A stretch of 64,000 nt of DNA from Bacteroidales bacterium (GCA_017480225.1 JAFVBB010000015.1:1-64000); one strand, 5' to 3'. Shown: positions 43,246 through 52,350, counted from the first letter of the stretch. Program-made: numbers and translations. Notes: generated by a model from the sequence alone, not told the origin.

Positions 43246-43935
43246 TCAGTTCTTGAGGGCGTTGCCGCTGTTCCAGGCCTTGCCCACGCTGTCGCCCAGG
43301 GTGAAGTAGTTGAAGCTGGAGGCGTCCCAAGCCACGGGGTTGAGTTTGCGGATGTCGATCTTGCCGTCGGTCATCACGCTCTCGTCGGCCGTGGCGTTGA
43401 CAACTTCGCCAATGACGAAGGCGCCACCGCCCTCGACGTCGTCCATGCTCACAACACGGCACTCCATGGTGACCGGGTACTCGTTGATAATCGGGGCCTT
43501 GACGTTGGGGCTGGGCGTCACGGTGAAGCCTGCGCGACCCACCTTGTCGGGCACGTCGTTGCCGCTGACCATGCCGAAGTAGTCGCTCTGCACGATGGTG
43601 CGCGCGTCGGCATAGCTCAAAGTGAACGCCTTGTCGCGGCGCAGGTTGTCGGTGGTGCGATGCTTCGACAGTTTGAAGCACACCTGGTTGCTTTCGCACT
43701 GGCCGCCCCAGGCTGCCATCATCACGTCGGGGGTGCCTTCCTCGTTGTAGGTGGCAATCATCAAGGCGGGCTGCGGGGTCACATAAAGGCGTGCGCCCAT
43801 GTTGACACGGCCTTGAACTTCTTTGGTCTCCATATTGTTGTTGCTGTTGGTTTGCTGTTGCTGGCTCACATCCTTGCCTCCGCAGGCGGACATGAGCATG
43901 GCGGCGGTGGCGAGCGTAAGAACGGTGCGTTTCAT
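43246..43935 (-). CDS. flavin reductase-like lipoprotein
   Basis: A 229-residue protein. The C-terminal ~165 residues are a flavin reductase (DIM6/NTAB) domain: RLYVTPQPALMIATYNEEGTPDVMMAAWGG and the FTLSYADARTIVQSDYFG region. Unusually it starts with a lipoprotein signal (MKRTVLTLATAAMLMSACGG, Cys18) and a Gln/Asn-rich spacer. The longer open frame from 44043 crosses the promoter and was rejected; a start at the internal METKEVQG would give a cytosolic enzyme instead. Most relatives are cytosolic FMN enzymes, so export is odd and worth testing. Confidence 0.8.
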   Translation of the reverse strand: MKRTVLTLATAAMLMSACGGKDVSQQQQTNSNNNMETKEVQGRVNMGARLYVTPQPALMIATYNEEGTPDVMMAAWGGQCESNQVCFKLSKHRTTDNLRRDKAFTLSYADARTIVQSDYFGMVSGNDVPDKVGRAGFTVTPSPNVKAPIINEYPVTMECRVVSMDDVEGGGAFVIGEVVNATADESVMTDGKIDIRKLNPVAWDASSFNYFTLGDSVGKAWNSGNALKN

Positions 43936-43974
43936 ACTGGTACTTTGTTGTTTGTTGTGTTGACTAATGGAGTG

Positions 43975-44006
43975 CAAAGTTACAAACACTTTTGCGACTG
44001 TGCAAA
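43975..44006 (-). promoter_or_regulatory. promoter of the flavin reductase gene
   Basis: On the minus strand TTTG, 20 bases, TAACTTTG, then CAC. Leader of about 35 nt to the lipoprotein start at 43935, which supports that start over the internal one. Confidence 0.85.
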
Positions 44007-44054
44007 TTATTTCCGCAAACCACAGGCAGACAGTGCAGTTCACAGTGCAAGGTA

Positions 44055-44086
44055 CAAAAAAAGCGCGAAGGTTATCCTTCGCGCTT
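44055..44086 (-). terminator. terminator after rplI
   Basis: AAGCGCGAAGG and CCTTCGCGCTT with loop TTAT, then TTTTTTT-GT on the minus strand. A strong intrinsic terminator closing the ribosomal protein unit. Confidence 0.92.
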
Positions 44087-44127
44087 CTTGGTTGTCGCCG
44101 CGCTGAAATGCGACGCAGGCAGGACTT

Positions 44128-44571
44128 TTACTCGGCCACGACCTCGATACCGAGCTCAGCCTTGATGTCCCTGTAGATGTTGACCTTGGCGGTGTAGGTG
44201 CCGATGGTCTTGATGGTCTCGACAACAATGTCCTTGCGGTCCACGTCGTAGTTGTGCTGCTCCTTGAGGGCCTCGGAGACCATGATGTTGTTGATGCCAC
44301 CGAAGAGCTGGCCGTTCTCGCCGACCTTGACGATGAGCTTCACCACCTTGCCGTTGAGGGCAGCCTGGCGGGTCTCGGCATTCTTGCGGAGGGCTTCCTC
44401 CTTGTGGGCGCGCTGGCGCATGTTCTCGGCGTGGATTTTCTTGTTCACCGGAGTGGCCATGATAGCGTAGCCCCTGGGCAGGAGGTAGTTGTTGGCATAA
44501 CCGTCCTTAACCTTGACGATGTCGTCCTTGTAGCCGAGGTTGGCCACGTCTTGCTTGAGTATGATTTCCAT
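44128..44571 (-). CDS. rplI: 50S ribosomal protein L9
   Basis: A 147-residue L9. The N-terminal rRNA-binding domain EIILKQDVANLGYKDDIVKVKDGYANNYLLPRG-YA is diagnostic, followed by the long connecting helix and the C-terminal domain. Last gene of rpsF-rpsR-rplI, 21 bases after rpsR. Confidence 0.98.
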   Translation of the reverse strand: MEIILKQDVANLGYKDDIVKVKDGYANNYLLPRGYAIMATPVNKKIHAENMRQRAHKEEALRKNAETRQAALNGKVVKLIVKVGENGQLFGGINNIMVSEALKEQHNYDVDRKDIVVETIKTIGTYTAKVNIYRDIKAELGIEVVAE

Positions 44572-44592
44572 CTGTCTTTCCTCCTTAATGCT

Positions 44593-44859
44593 TTATTTGA
44601 GACAATCGGCCACGTAGGGCATGAGGGCGATGTGGCGGGCGCGCTTGATGGCCTGCGCCACCTTCTTCTGGTACTTGTTCGAGGTGCCCGTGATGCGGCG
44701 GGGCAGGATTTTGCCCTGCTCGTTGACGAACTTCAGCAGGAAGTCGGCATCCTTATAGTCGATATACTTGATACCGAGCTTTTTGAAACGGCAGTATTTC
44801 TTGCGCTGGGTCTCCACTGCGATGGGAGTCAGATATTTGATTTCGCTTTCGTTAGCCAT
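44593..44859 (-). CDS. rpsR: 30S ribosomal protein S18
   Basis: An 88-residue S18 with the conserved core [51 protein letters not shown]. Partner of S6 in the ribosome platform. It lacks the CxxC zinc pair of some S18 proteins. Gap of 37 bases to rpsF. Confidence 0.98.
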   Translation of the reverse strand: MANESEIKYLTPIAVETQRKKYCRFKKLGIKYIDYKDADFLLKFVNEQGKILPRRITGTSNKYQKKVAQAIKRARHIALMPYVADCLK

Positions 44860-44896
44860 TGTTTGCAGTCTTTTTTTTATTACTGTTTAACGACAT

Positions 44897-45271
44897 TTAC
44901 GCCTCGGCGGGGGCTTCGGCTGCTTCGGCCTTGGCGGCCTCGGCCTTCTTGGCACGCTTCTTCTCGTTGTAGGCCACGGCGTGCTTGTCGAGGCTCACAG
45001 TAAGGAAGCGGAGCAGGCGCTCGTCGCGCTTATAGGCGATTTCCAGGTCGTTGATGACGCTGCCTTCGGCGCGGAACTCAATGAGATAGTAGAACCCCGT
45101 GGTCTTCTTGCGGATGGGGTAGGCCAGCTTGCGCATACCCCAGTTGTTCTCGTACACGATTTCCGCACCCTTCGAGGTGAGGAGGTCGACGTACTTCTTG
45201 ACCGTTTCCTTCATCTGTTCTTCAGACAAAACGGGAGTTGCAATGAAAACGGTTTCGTACTGTTTTACCAT
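44897..45271 (-). CDS. rpsF: 30S ribosomal protein S6
   Basis: A 124-residue S6 (YETVFIATPVLSEEQ ... RKLAYPIRKKTTGFYYLIEF). The C-terminal tail is Ala/Lys/Glu-rich, typical of the phylum. A longer in-frame stretch runs back through tRNA genes; the ATG at 45271 is correct. No TAnnTTTG box lies between it and the tRNA-Thr terminator-like stem, so it may depend on readthrough from the tRNA cluster. Confidence 0.97.
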   Translation of the reverse strand: MVKQYETVFIATPVLSEEQMKETVKKYVDLLTSKGAEIVYENNWGMRKLAYPIRKKTTGFYYLIEFRAEGSVINDLEIAYKRDERLLRFLTVSLDKHAVAYNEKKRAKKAEAAKAEAAEAPAEA

Positions 45272-45301
45272 TACTTTGTGTTTTGTTGTTGGGTTAGTAA
45301 A

Positions 45302-45330
45302 CAAAAAAAGGCAGAACACCATGTTCTGCC
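45302..45330 (-). terminator. stem-loop between tRNA cluster and rpsF
   Basis: GGCAGAACA and TGTTCTGCC with loop CCA (45310-45330), then TTTTTTT on the minus strand. Typical intrinsic terminator for the tRNA operon, possibly incomplete. Confidence 0.85.
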
Positions 45331-45342
45331 TTGAAAGTTTTG

Positions 45343-45415
<73 letters not shown>

Positions 45416-45431
45416 GATTGCGGTTCTCTTG

Positions 45432-45505
45432 TCGGGGTGAGAAGACTCGAACTTCCGGCCTCCACGTCCCGAACGTGGCGCGCTAGCCAACTGCGCTACA
45501 CCCCG
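45432..45505 (-). tRNA. tRNA-Pro (CGG)
   Basis: 74 nt; acceptor CGGGGTG with CACCCCG, anticodon loop TTCGGGA gives CGG, discriminator A. CCA is not encoded. Confidence 0.95.
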
Positions 45506-45510
45506 CGGTT

Positions 45511-45586
45511 TGGTGTCCTGGCAGGGATTCGAACCCTGGACCCATTGATTAAGAGTCAATTGCTCTACCAGCTGAGCTACCAAGAC
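45511..45586 (-). tRNA. tRNA-Lys (CTT)
   Basis: 76 nt including an encoded CCA; acceptor GTCTTGG with CCAGGAC, discriminator A, anticodon loop CTCTTAA gives CTT. It is the only tRNA in the window with CCA in the DNA. Confidence 0.95.
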
Positions 45587-45703
45587 ATTTCTCTCATTTC
45601 GCTTGTGTCTTTTGGACAATCTCATCGGCCTTCCTGATGAAGGCGTTTGAACATGGACTTTGAGTTTGTCGCAACAACATGTCAAACTACTCTCTTATTC
45701 TTG

Positions 45704-45776
<73 letters not shown>

Positions 45777-45788
45777 GCTTGCCTTTAG

Positions 45789-45871
45789 TACTCCGGGTGG
45801 GACTTGAACCCACACGCCCTTGCGGGCAAGGGATTTTAAGTCCCTCGTGTCTACCATTCCACCACCAGAGC
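45789..45871 (-). tRNA. tRNA-Leu (TAA)
   Basis: 83 nt with the long variable arm of class II tRNAs (TTGCCCGCAAGGGC stem); anticodon loop CTTAAAA gives TAA. Acceptor starts with a G1-U72 wobble. Confidence 0.94.
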
Positions 45872-45898
45872 TCTTCACTCCGATTTTGGAGCCTTTTG

Positions 45899-45971
<73 letters not shown>

Positions 45972-46008
45972 ATTCCGTTTGGCACTCTTTCTCTCTCGAA
46001 AGCGGGTG

Positions 46009-46040
46009 CAAAAGTACAAACATTTTGGATACTGGCCAAA
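46009..46040 (-). promoter_or_regulatory. promoter of the six-tRNA cluster
   Basis: On the minus strand TTTG, 20 bases, TACTTTTG, then CAC. The -33 box is in AAAAAAAATTTGGCCA. It lies just past the mutS stop codon. Confidence 0.9.
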
Positions 46041-46047
46041 TTTTTTT

Positions 46048-48675
46048 TCACTTTTCCCCGATTATTTTCTTTATCTCATTAAGTTTAAGCAATGCCTCAA
46101 TCGGCGTAAGTGTATCAATATCAATATCCATAAGTCTGTTACGAATATCCAGCAGTGTCGGGTCGTCAAGTTGGATAAAACTCATTTGTATACCGTCCGC
46201 AACCTCTGTTTTTTTGCCTGACAAGACATCCTTTTTTTTCTTTTTTCCGCTTTCCCGTCCTTTGGACTCGAGCACTTGCAGCATCGCGTCGGCACGGTTC
46301 ACCACCTGCGGGGGCATACCCGCCAGTCTGGCCACATGTATGCCGAAGCTGTGTTCACTGCCGCCAGGCACCAGTTTGCGCAGGAAGATCACCCTGCCAT
46401 CCACCTCCTTCACGCTCACATGGTAGTTCTTGATGCGCTGGTAGCGCTCCTCCATTTCGATCAACTCGTGGTAGTGCGTGGCGAACATCACTTTCGGCCT
46501 GGACTTCTTGTTGTCGTGCAGATACTCGGTTATTGCCCAGGCTATGGAAATGCCATCGTAGGTCGATGTGCCGCGGCCTATCTCATCAAGCAGTACCAGT
46601 GAACGGTCGCTTACATTGTTCAGGATGGAAGCCGTTTCGTTCATCTCGACCATGAAAGTGCTCTCGCCACTACTGATGTTGTCGCTCGCCCCCACACGCG
46701 TAAACACCTTGTCAACCAAGCCTATGGACGCCTGCTTTGCCGGACAGTAGCAACCCATCTGCGCCATAAGCACAATCAGCGCAGTCTGACGCAGCAGTGC
46801 CGACTTGCCGCTCATGTTTGGACCCGTGATTATCATTATTTGCTGTCGCTCACGATCCAAATCGACGTCGTTGCTCACATACTGCTCGCCAGGTGCCATC
46901 TGTGTTTCTATTACGGGATGACGTCCCTCCAGTATGCGTATCTCGTCGCCCTCGGTGAGCTCCGGCTTGCAGTAGTTGCCAGCCAAAGCCACCTCGGCGA
47001 AGCTCTGCAGGCAGTCAAGATTGGCCAGCATACGTGCGTCGTGTTGCAGCGGCTGGACATATTCAGCAACAGCCGCCACCAGCTCGGCATAGAGTTGCAC
47101 CTCAAGCTCTATCATTCGCTCCTCGGCACCAAGTATTTTGTCCTCGTACTCCTTCAATTCGGCGGTGATATATCGCTCGGCATTGGTCAGCGTCTGCTTG
47201 CGCACCCATTCCTGCGGCACTTTGTCGCGATGGGTGTTGTACACCTCGAAATAGTAGCCGTAGACATTGTTGAAGCCAACCTTGAGTGAGGTGATGCCCG
47301 TTGCCTCAATCTCGCGCCGTTGCAACTGCATCAAATATTCCTTGCCACTGCCAGCCATGCCTCGCAGCTCGTCGAGCTCCGGGCTCACACCGGCTGCCAC
47401 CACACCGCCCTTCTCCACCCTCGCGGGCGGCTCGTCGAGCAGCGTGCGGCCTATGCGCTCTGCAAGCGACGGGCAGGGGTTGATTTGCTCCGCCACATGG
47501 CACAACGCCTCGCTGCCGCTCCCTTCGCACACCTTCTTCACCTCGGCCACAGCCACCAGTGCACGCCTCAACTGAAGCATCTCGCGGGGATTGATGCGAC
47601 CCACCGCAGCCTTCGTGACCAGTCGTTCAAGGTCGCCCACCTCCTTGATGTGGCGGGCCAGCGCCTCGCGGCGATCGCCCTCGCGCAGCAGCCATTCCAC
47701 TACCGCCAGCCGCTCCTCTATCGGCGCACGTTCCTTCAGCGGCATCAGCACCCACCGCCTCATCTGCCTGCTGCCCATTGGAGTGAGGGTGCGGTCCACC
47801 ACGTCGAGCAGCGTGCGGGCATTCTCGTTTGGCGAGGCCACCAGCTCCAGATTGCGCACCGTGAAGCGGTCGAGCCACACATAGCGGTCGCGCTCCACAC
47901 GGGCAATGTTGCAGATGTTTGCCGTGCGGTCGTGCTGCGTGTCTTGCAGGTAGTAGAGCACTGCCCCTGCGGCAATCACACCCATCTCCATGTCGTCAAC
48001 CCCGAAGCCCTTCAGCGACGCCGTGCCGAACTGCTTTAGCAGCAGCTCGTGTGCAAAATCGGGCTTGAACACCCAGTCGTCGAATGTGTTGCAGTAGTAC
48101 CGCTCGGCCTCGTGCTCCTGGAACCAGCGCAACTTCTTGCGCTGCAGCACCACCTCGGAAGGATGGAAACTGGCCAACAGCTTGTCTATGTATGCCATGT
48201 CGCCCTCAGCCACGAAGAACTCACCGGTCGACACATCGAGAAAACTCACTCCGTGCACATTCTCACCGAGGTGCAGTCCGCAGAGGAAGTTGTTCTCCCT
48301 CACCTCGAGCACCATGTCGTTATAGGCCACCCCAGGGGTCACCAGCTCGGTGATGCCGCGCTTCACCAGCCCCTTGGCCGTGCGCGGGTCTTCCAGCTGC
48401 TCGCAGATGGCCACGCGCAGCCCTGCCCTCACCAGGCGTGGCAGGTATTGCTCCACGGCGTGGTAGGGTATGCCAGCCAGGTCGCAATAGGTGCCGTGGC
48501 CGGCGGCCTTGCGAGTCAACGTAAGTCCCAGCAGGCGCGAGGTGGTGCGGGCATCCTCGCCGAAGGTCTCGTAGAAATCGCCCACGCGGAACAGCAGCAC
48601 AGCGTCGGGGAATTTCTTCTTCATCTCCGCGTGCTGCCTCATCAGGGGCGAGGTGTCGTCGTTGCGCTTTGCCAT
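46048..48675 (-). CDS. mutS: DNA mismatch repair protein MutS
   Basis: An 875-residue MutS1. The mismatch-reading Phe-x-Glu is in GDFYETFGEDA; the ATPase has Walker A GPNMSGKSALLRQ, STFMVEMNE and Walker B LLDEIGRGTSTYDG. The start MAKRNDD at 48675 fits the family; the open frame begins 22 codons earlier inside the promoter region. Divergent from the secreted protein gene at 48817. A Lys-rich insert (RESGKKKKKDVLSGKKTE) near residue 810 replaces the usual linker before the C-terminal dimer helix. Confidence 0.97.
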   Translation of the reverse strand: MAKRNDDTSPLMRQHAEMKKKFPDAVLLFRVGDFYETFGEDARTTSRLLGLTLTRKAAGHGTYCDLAGIPYHAVEQYLPRLVRAGLRVAICEQLEDPRTAKGLVKRGITELVTPGVAYNDMVLEVRENNFLCGLHLGENVHGVSFLDVSTGEFFVAEGDMAYIDKLLASFHPSEVVLQRKKLRWFQEHEAERYYCNTFDDWVFKPDFAHELLLKQFGTASLKGFGVDDMEMGVIAAGAVLYYLQDTQHDRTANICNIARVERDRYVWLDRFTVRNLELVASPNENARTLLDVVDRTLTPMGSRQMRRWVLMPLKERAPIEERLAVVEWLLREGDRREALARHIKEVGDLERLVTKAAVGRINPREMLQLRRALVAVAEVKKVCEGSGSEALCHVAEQINPCPSLAERIGRTLLDEPPARVEKGGVVAAGVSPELDELRGMAGSGKEYLMQLQRREIEATGITSLKVGFNNVYGYYFEVYNTHRDKVPQEWVRKQTLTNAERYITAELKEYEDKILGAEERMIELEVQLYAELVAAVAEYVQPLQHDARMLANLDCLQSFAEVALAGNYCKPELTEGDEIRILEGRHPVIETQMAPGEQYVSNDVDLDRERQQIMIITGPNMSGKSALLRQTALIVLMAQMGCYCPAKQASIGLVDKVFTRVGASDNISSGESTFMVEMNETASILNNVSDRSLVLLDEIGRGTSTYDGISIAWAITEYLHDNKKSRPKVMFATHYHELIEMEERYQRIKNYHVSVKEVDGRVIFLRKLVPGGSEHSFGIHVARLAGMPPQVVNRADAMLQVLESKGRESGKKKKKDVLSGKKTEVADGIQMSFIQLDDPTLLDIRNRLMDIDIDTLTPIEALLKLNEIKKIIGEK

Positions 48676-48738
48676 CGGGGTGTGTACTTTCTGATAAACA
48701 ACATGATGCCGCCGGGCTGTGCAGCCCGCTCGGCAATG

Positions 48739-48746
48739 CAAAATTA
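48739..48746 (-). promoter_or_regulatory. -7 box of mutS
   Basis: TAATTTTG then CAT on the minus strand, 64 bases before the mutS ATG. The divergent box at 48779 is only 32 bases away, so both promoters share their -33 region. Confidence 0.6.
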
Positions 48747-48778
48747 CTCATTTTTTCCGTACATCTGAAAAATATATG

Positions 48779-48786
48779 TACCTTTG
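48779..48786 (+). promoter_or_regulatory. -7 box of the secreted protein gene
   Basis: TACCTTTG then CACC, 31 bases before the ATG at 48817. No clear -33 TTTG; upstream bases overlap the divergent mutS promoter. Confidence 0.6.
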
Positions 48787-48816
48787 CACCGTAAAAACAG
48801 CAACAAGACGTCAACG

Positions 48817-50082
48817 ATGATACACAAAACCAACCTGTTGCACGCGGTGCTGTGCCTCGTGGCGTGCATTGCGGCGGTGTCGGCCACCGCCCAGACAGGG
48901 CTTTACGTGCCGTCGAAGAAACCCATACGCAACATGCAGAAAGCCTTGCAGAACCCGGAGGTGTTCCAGTTGCTTGTGGCCTTCCCCGACGGCGAGGCCG
49001 ACTACAGCGACCCCGACCTCGACATGCTCGACTCGGCCTACCGCATCGCTTTCGACCAGGCCAACCCTATGCTCTACACCATGGTGATTGAGAGCTATGG
49101 CACAGCCGACCGCGACGTGGCCACGCGCCGCGCCGACGCCATCTACCGCTACTTTGCCATGCGATGCCACGCATCCTTCCCCATCCGCATGGCCCGCAAC
49201 CCCATCCACTGCTCGTGCCACGGCGACACCGCCGAGGTGCTCCGCTTCGAGGTGCCTGTAAGCACCGCCGTCTACGACTGTGCCGAGCTCACCGGCGAGC
49301 GGCTGCGGCTCGACGGCGGCCAGCAACTGGAGAACACCGTGCTCGTCACCTTCCGCAACGACCCCGACCAGTGCGTCGGCGCCGCGCGCGGCTGCTACGT
49401 GCCGCAGGCCGACTCCACCGTCTACGGCTACTATTCCTCACTCGTGTTGCCCAAAGGGTCAATCCGCTCTGTGCTCAACACCAAGGACACCTGCCCCTCG
49501 GGCTTCACCGTCGACATCGAGGATCACCTCGACTACCGCGAGTTCATCGACCAGTACCGCCTCATCCCCCACCGCCGCCAGCTGCTGGCCATGGCCGGCT
49601 ACGTGGTGATAAAGGCACACTGGCAGGCCGACACCGACACCTGCACCGAGCCCTTGCGCGACAGCATCATACTGCGCGTGCCCATGACCCAGGAGCAGAT
49701 GGAGGCCAAGCTCAAGTTCTATGCCAAGGTGCGCACGCCGCGCGGCGTGGAATACCGCGCAGTGCCCACCCGCAAGACGCCCGGCAAAGGCTCCATGTCG
49801 ATGCAGGGACAACTCAACATCGGCCAACTTGACACCATCTACATCGGCAAACGCATCGAGGACAAAGAGATTGACAAATACTTCCACCGCGTGGCCACCG
49901 ACACCGAGGCGTCGGCCTTCGAGGCCGGCGGACGCTACTACGTGGCCTCACGCCCCGGCCGCGACGGCCAGCCGGAAATAAAGAAGCCCCTCAAGCAGCT
50001 TTTCCGCACCGTGTTCGACCAGGAGGAAGACTCCCTGCCTGAGAAGTCAAAAACGCCAGTCGGCGAGGAGATTGCCGACTAA
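48817..50082 (+). CDS. secreted protein of unknown function
   Basis: A 421-residue protein with a signal peptide (cleavage expected after SATA, residue 25) and no further membrane segment. Eight or more cysteines are present, including HCSCHGD, suggesting disulfides. No family was recognised; the order of beta-rich segments hints at a cell-surface or periplasmic fold. The start MIHKTN follows the promoter at 48779; an ATG at 48784 would be at the transcription start and was rejected. panB follows after 42 bases. Confidence 0.75.
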   Translation: MIHKTNLLHAVLCLVACIAAVSATAQTGLYVPSKKPIRNMQKALQNPEVFQLLVAFPDGEADYSDPDLDMLDSAYRIAFDQANPMLYTMVIESYGTADRDVATRRADAIYRYFAMRCHASFPIRMARNPIHCSCHGDTAEVLRFEVPVSTAVYDCAELTGERLRLDGGQQLENTVLVTFRNDPDQCVGAARGCYVPQADSTVYGYYSSLVLPKGSIRSVLNTKDTCPSGFTVDIEDHLDYREFIDQYRLIPHRRQLLAMAGYVVIKAHWQADTDTCTEPLRDSIILRVPMTQEQMEAKLKFYAKVRTPRGVEYRAVPTRKTPGKGSMSMQGQLNIGQLDTIYIGKRIEDKEIDKYFHRVATDTEASAFEAGGRYYVASRPGRDGQPEIKKPLKQLFRTVFDQEEDSLPEKSKTPVGEEIAD

Positions 50083-50124
50083 CCGCACACACAGCATCAT
50101 AGAAACAACAGCAAACCCTTCATT

Positions 50125-50943
50125 ATGCCATATCTGCAGACCGACGTGACAAAGGTGACAACACACGTCCTTCAAAACATGAAACTGCGCGGCGAGAAAA
50201 TATCCATGCTCACCGCCTACGACTACTCGATGGCCTCGCTCCTCGAAAGCACCAAGATCGACGTGGTGCTGGTGGGCGACTCGGCAGCCAACGTCATGCA
50301 GGGCCACAAGACCACCCTGCCCATCACCCTCGACGAAATGATAGTCTATGCCACCAGCGTGGTGCGCGCCATCAAACGCGCGCTGGTGGTGGTCGACATG
50401 CCCTTCGGCACCTACCAGGGCAACTCCAAGCAGGCCCTGGCCAGCGCCATCCGCATCATGAAGGAGACCGGAGCCGACGCCATCAAGCTCGAAGGAGGCG
50501 AGGAGGTGCTCGAAAGCGTGCAGCGCATACTCTCGGCCGGCATTCCCGTGATGGGGCACCTGGGGCTCACCCCGCAAAGCATCAACAAGTTCGGCACCTA
50601 CGCCGTCCGCGCCACCGAGCAGGATGAGGCCGCGAGGCTGAAGAAAGACGCCCTCATCCTGCAAGAGGCCGGCTGCTTCTCACTGGTGCTCGAGAAAATA
50701 CCCGCACGGCTGGCCGCCGAGGTGAGCGAAAGCCTGAAGATACCCACCATCGGCATCGGTGCCGGCAGCCACACCGACGGGCAGGTGCTCGTGCTTCAGG
50801 ACATGCTCGGCATCACCCAGCAGTTCAAGCCGCGCTACCTGCGCACCTACGGCACCTTCGGCGAGGACATCGCCAACGCTGTGCGCCGGTACATCGGCGA
50901 CGTGAAAAGCGGCGACTTCCCCAACGACGGCGAGCAGTACTGA
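50125..50943 (+). CDS. panB: ketopantoate hydroxymethyltransferase
   Basis: A 272-residue TIM-barrel enzyme making ketopantoate, the first step of pantothenate synthesis. Family motifs: [40 protein letters not shown] and [10 protein letters not shown]. The substrate lysine and magnesium-binding aspartates are in place. coaBC at 56.3 kb works later in the same route to coenzyme A. A strong terminator follows. Confidence 0.96.
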   Translation: MPYLQTDVTKVTTHVLQNMKLRGEKISMLTAYDYSMASLLESTKIDVVLVGDSAANVMQGHKTTLPITLDEMIVYATSVVRAIKRALVVVDMPFGTYQGNSKQALASAIRIMKETGADAIKLEGGEEVLESVQRILSAGIPVMGHLGLTPQSINKFGTYAVRATEQDEAARLKKDALILQEAGCFSLVLEKIPARLAAEVSESLKIPTIGIGAGSHTDGQVLVLQDMLGITQQFKPRYLRTYGTFGEDIANAVRRYIGDVKSGDFPNDGEQY

Positions 50944-50969
50944 CCCTCGCCCACGTGCCGCACAGAAAG

Positions 50970-50996
50970 AGAGGGCGCCCCGCAAGGGCGCCCTCT
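50970..50996. terminator. terminator after panB
   Basis: AGAGGGCGCC and GGCGCCCTCT with a short loop; TCTGTTTC follows on the plus strand and TTTCTG on the minus. It lies between convergent genes and may serve both. Confidence 0.85.
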
Positions 50997-51006
50997 TCTG
51001 TTTCAC

Positions 51007-51315
51007 TCACTCCGCAACATGCCCCTTCCGCTTCCCGAATAGGCCTTTGAACCAATGGAAGAACAGATCGACCGACACGAATATCGAAACCAACGACACG
51101 TCCACAAACAGACCCCGCCACGTAATCGGATTGCCGAATAACATATCGACAAAGTCGACAAGCAGAAGGAACACAAACAAACCAATCCACTCCAGGCGCA
51201 TCCTCTTCTCGAAGCTGATGACCCTTCCTCCACGGTGTGGCTTCTCTAACAGGAAGCTAAAAACCGTGGATGCCCCTGCCGCCAATGAGAACGCGACAAT
51301 ATATTTGATAGACAT
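51007..51315 (-). CDS. small membrane protein of unknown function
   Basis: A 102-residue protein with an N-terminal hydrophobic segment (3-22) and two more helices (about 43-60 and 68-88), basic and without known motifs. It ends just past the panB terminator and diverges from the LuxR-type gene; the two share a 155-base region with a long dyad. Less GC-rich than neighbours. Coding status rests on the membrane pattern and context. Confidence 0.55.
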   Translation of the reverse strand: MSIKYIVAFSLAAGASTVFSFLLEKPHRGGRVISFEKRMRLEWIGLFVFLLLVDFVDMLFGNPITWRGLFVDVSLVSIFVSVDLFFHWFKGLFGKRKGHVAE

Positions 51316-51344
51316 TGCTGACAGTATTTAACATTAACCGGCCG

Positions 51345-51352
51345 CAAAATTA
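51345..51352 (-). promoter_or_regulatory. -7 box of the small membrane protein gene
   Basis: TAATTTTG then C on the minus strand, 30 bases before the ATG at 51315. Its upstream side is the dyad at 51373-51430; no standard -33 is visible. Confidence 0.5.
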
Positions 51353-51372
51353 CATATTTTTTCAGACATAGC

Positions 51373-51430
51373 CACTACACAAAAATGTAGTTTTATCAAA
51401 AGTAGCGATTTTCTACATTTTTGTGTAGTG
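51373..51430. promoter_or_regulatory. 18-bp perfect dyad with two nested operator boxes
   Basis: CACTACACAAAAATGTAG (51373-51390) and its exact complement (51413-51430) enclose 22 bases. Each arm contains its own dyad CTACA-6-TGTAG. It covers the upstream side of both divergent promoters, so it is a likely shared operator. Confidence 0.75.
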
Positions 51431-51439
51431 TTTTTTTCG

Positions 51440-51447
51440 TACTTTTG
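51440..51447 (+). promoter_or_regulatory. -7 box of the LuxR-type gene
   Basis: TACTTTTG then CAC, 24 bases before the ATG at 51471. The dyad arm ends nine bases upstream, where a -33 box would lie. Confidence 0.7.
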
Positions 51448-51470
51448 CACTGCATCAACAATGAACCATT

Positions 51471-52154
51471 ATGGAGTATGGGCAATATATTGAGATGGAA
51501 AAAGCCTTCGCCAACCTGTCCTATCAAGGGGTCTACCTTATCGACCTGCCTGACGACAGGATTATCTACCACTCCAATTCACCAGTACTGTGGCCTGGTT
51601 TTTCTGATGAGGACTGGGAAAGACCAGCATCATACATATTCCAGCACGCTGTACCTGATGAAGAAATCATCCTTTTCGACAGGATGGCAGATACGCTGCG
51701 TTCCTCCTACTCCATGGTGAAGAAAGAAATCCACAATCAATTTGTTGTCACCTTCAACTTCCACATCAATAATGGCAACCGCCTGACGGCGGTAAACCTC
51801 AAACTCACAATGATTGATTCCAATGAAGAGTCACGTCTGCTTCTTGGCCTGATCTCACCACCAGTTGAGAGCGACAACGCCAGCATCATTGCAGGTGACA
51901 GAGGGGCAGGCCACTACTACCGCTACAATCCCAGAACCGGAGTTTGGGAGGCACAGAATGTCGCCCCACTCTCCGAAAACGAGCTGACCATGCTTCGTCT
52001 CTCCATGCAGGGCTATTCCATGGAGTCTATCAGTAAATTAATGCGCAGGTCTCTTGACACTGTACGATTTTACCGCAAACAGGTCTTCAACAAACTCAAC
52101 GTGAAGAACATCTCGGAGGCCATCTCCTACGCATTCCACTATGGAATGATATGA
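51471..52154 (+). CDS. LuxR-type (GerE) transcription regulator
   Basis: A 227-residue protein. Residues about 165-225 are a LuxR/GerE helix-turn-helix (LSENELTMLRLSMQGYSMESISKLM ... FYRKQVFNKLNVKNISEAIS). Residues 1-150 form a possible PAS-like sensing domain but no ligand can be named. There is no receiver domain. Codon use is less GC-rich than surrounding genes. It probably binds the 51.4-kb dyad and controls itself and the small membrane protein. No terminator was found before repeat copy 6. Confidence 0.85.
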   Translation: MEYGQYIEMEKAFANLSYQGVYLIDLPDDRIIYHSNSPVLWPGFSDEDWERPASYIFQHAVPDEEIILFDRMADTLRSSYSMVKKEIHNQFVVTFNFHINNGNRLTAVNLKLTMIDSNEESRLLLGLISPPVESDNASIIAGDRGAGHYYRYNPRTGVWEAQNVAPLSENELTMLRLSMQGYSMESISKLMRRSLDTVRFYRKQVFNKLNVKNISEAISYAFHYGMI

Positions 52155-52350
52155 ACGCCACTTTCGGGCATTGTGCCATTCTGCCACAAGCACAGCACCC
52201 ACCGCGGCACCGGCCATCCAGGCACCTTATTGCCCAGTGTCAATGACGGCACAGGAACACACATTATATCTGATTGCCAACACATTGCAACCAACCATCA
52301 CCATAACACGCTGAAATACAAGCGAACAAAGCATACAGGCAATACCAAGG

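Noticed and set aside
43936-44043. Longer start for the flavin reductase gene
   Set aside because: The extension runs through a near-consensus promoter (43975-44006) and lies ahead of a clear lipoprotein signal peptide.
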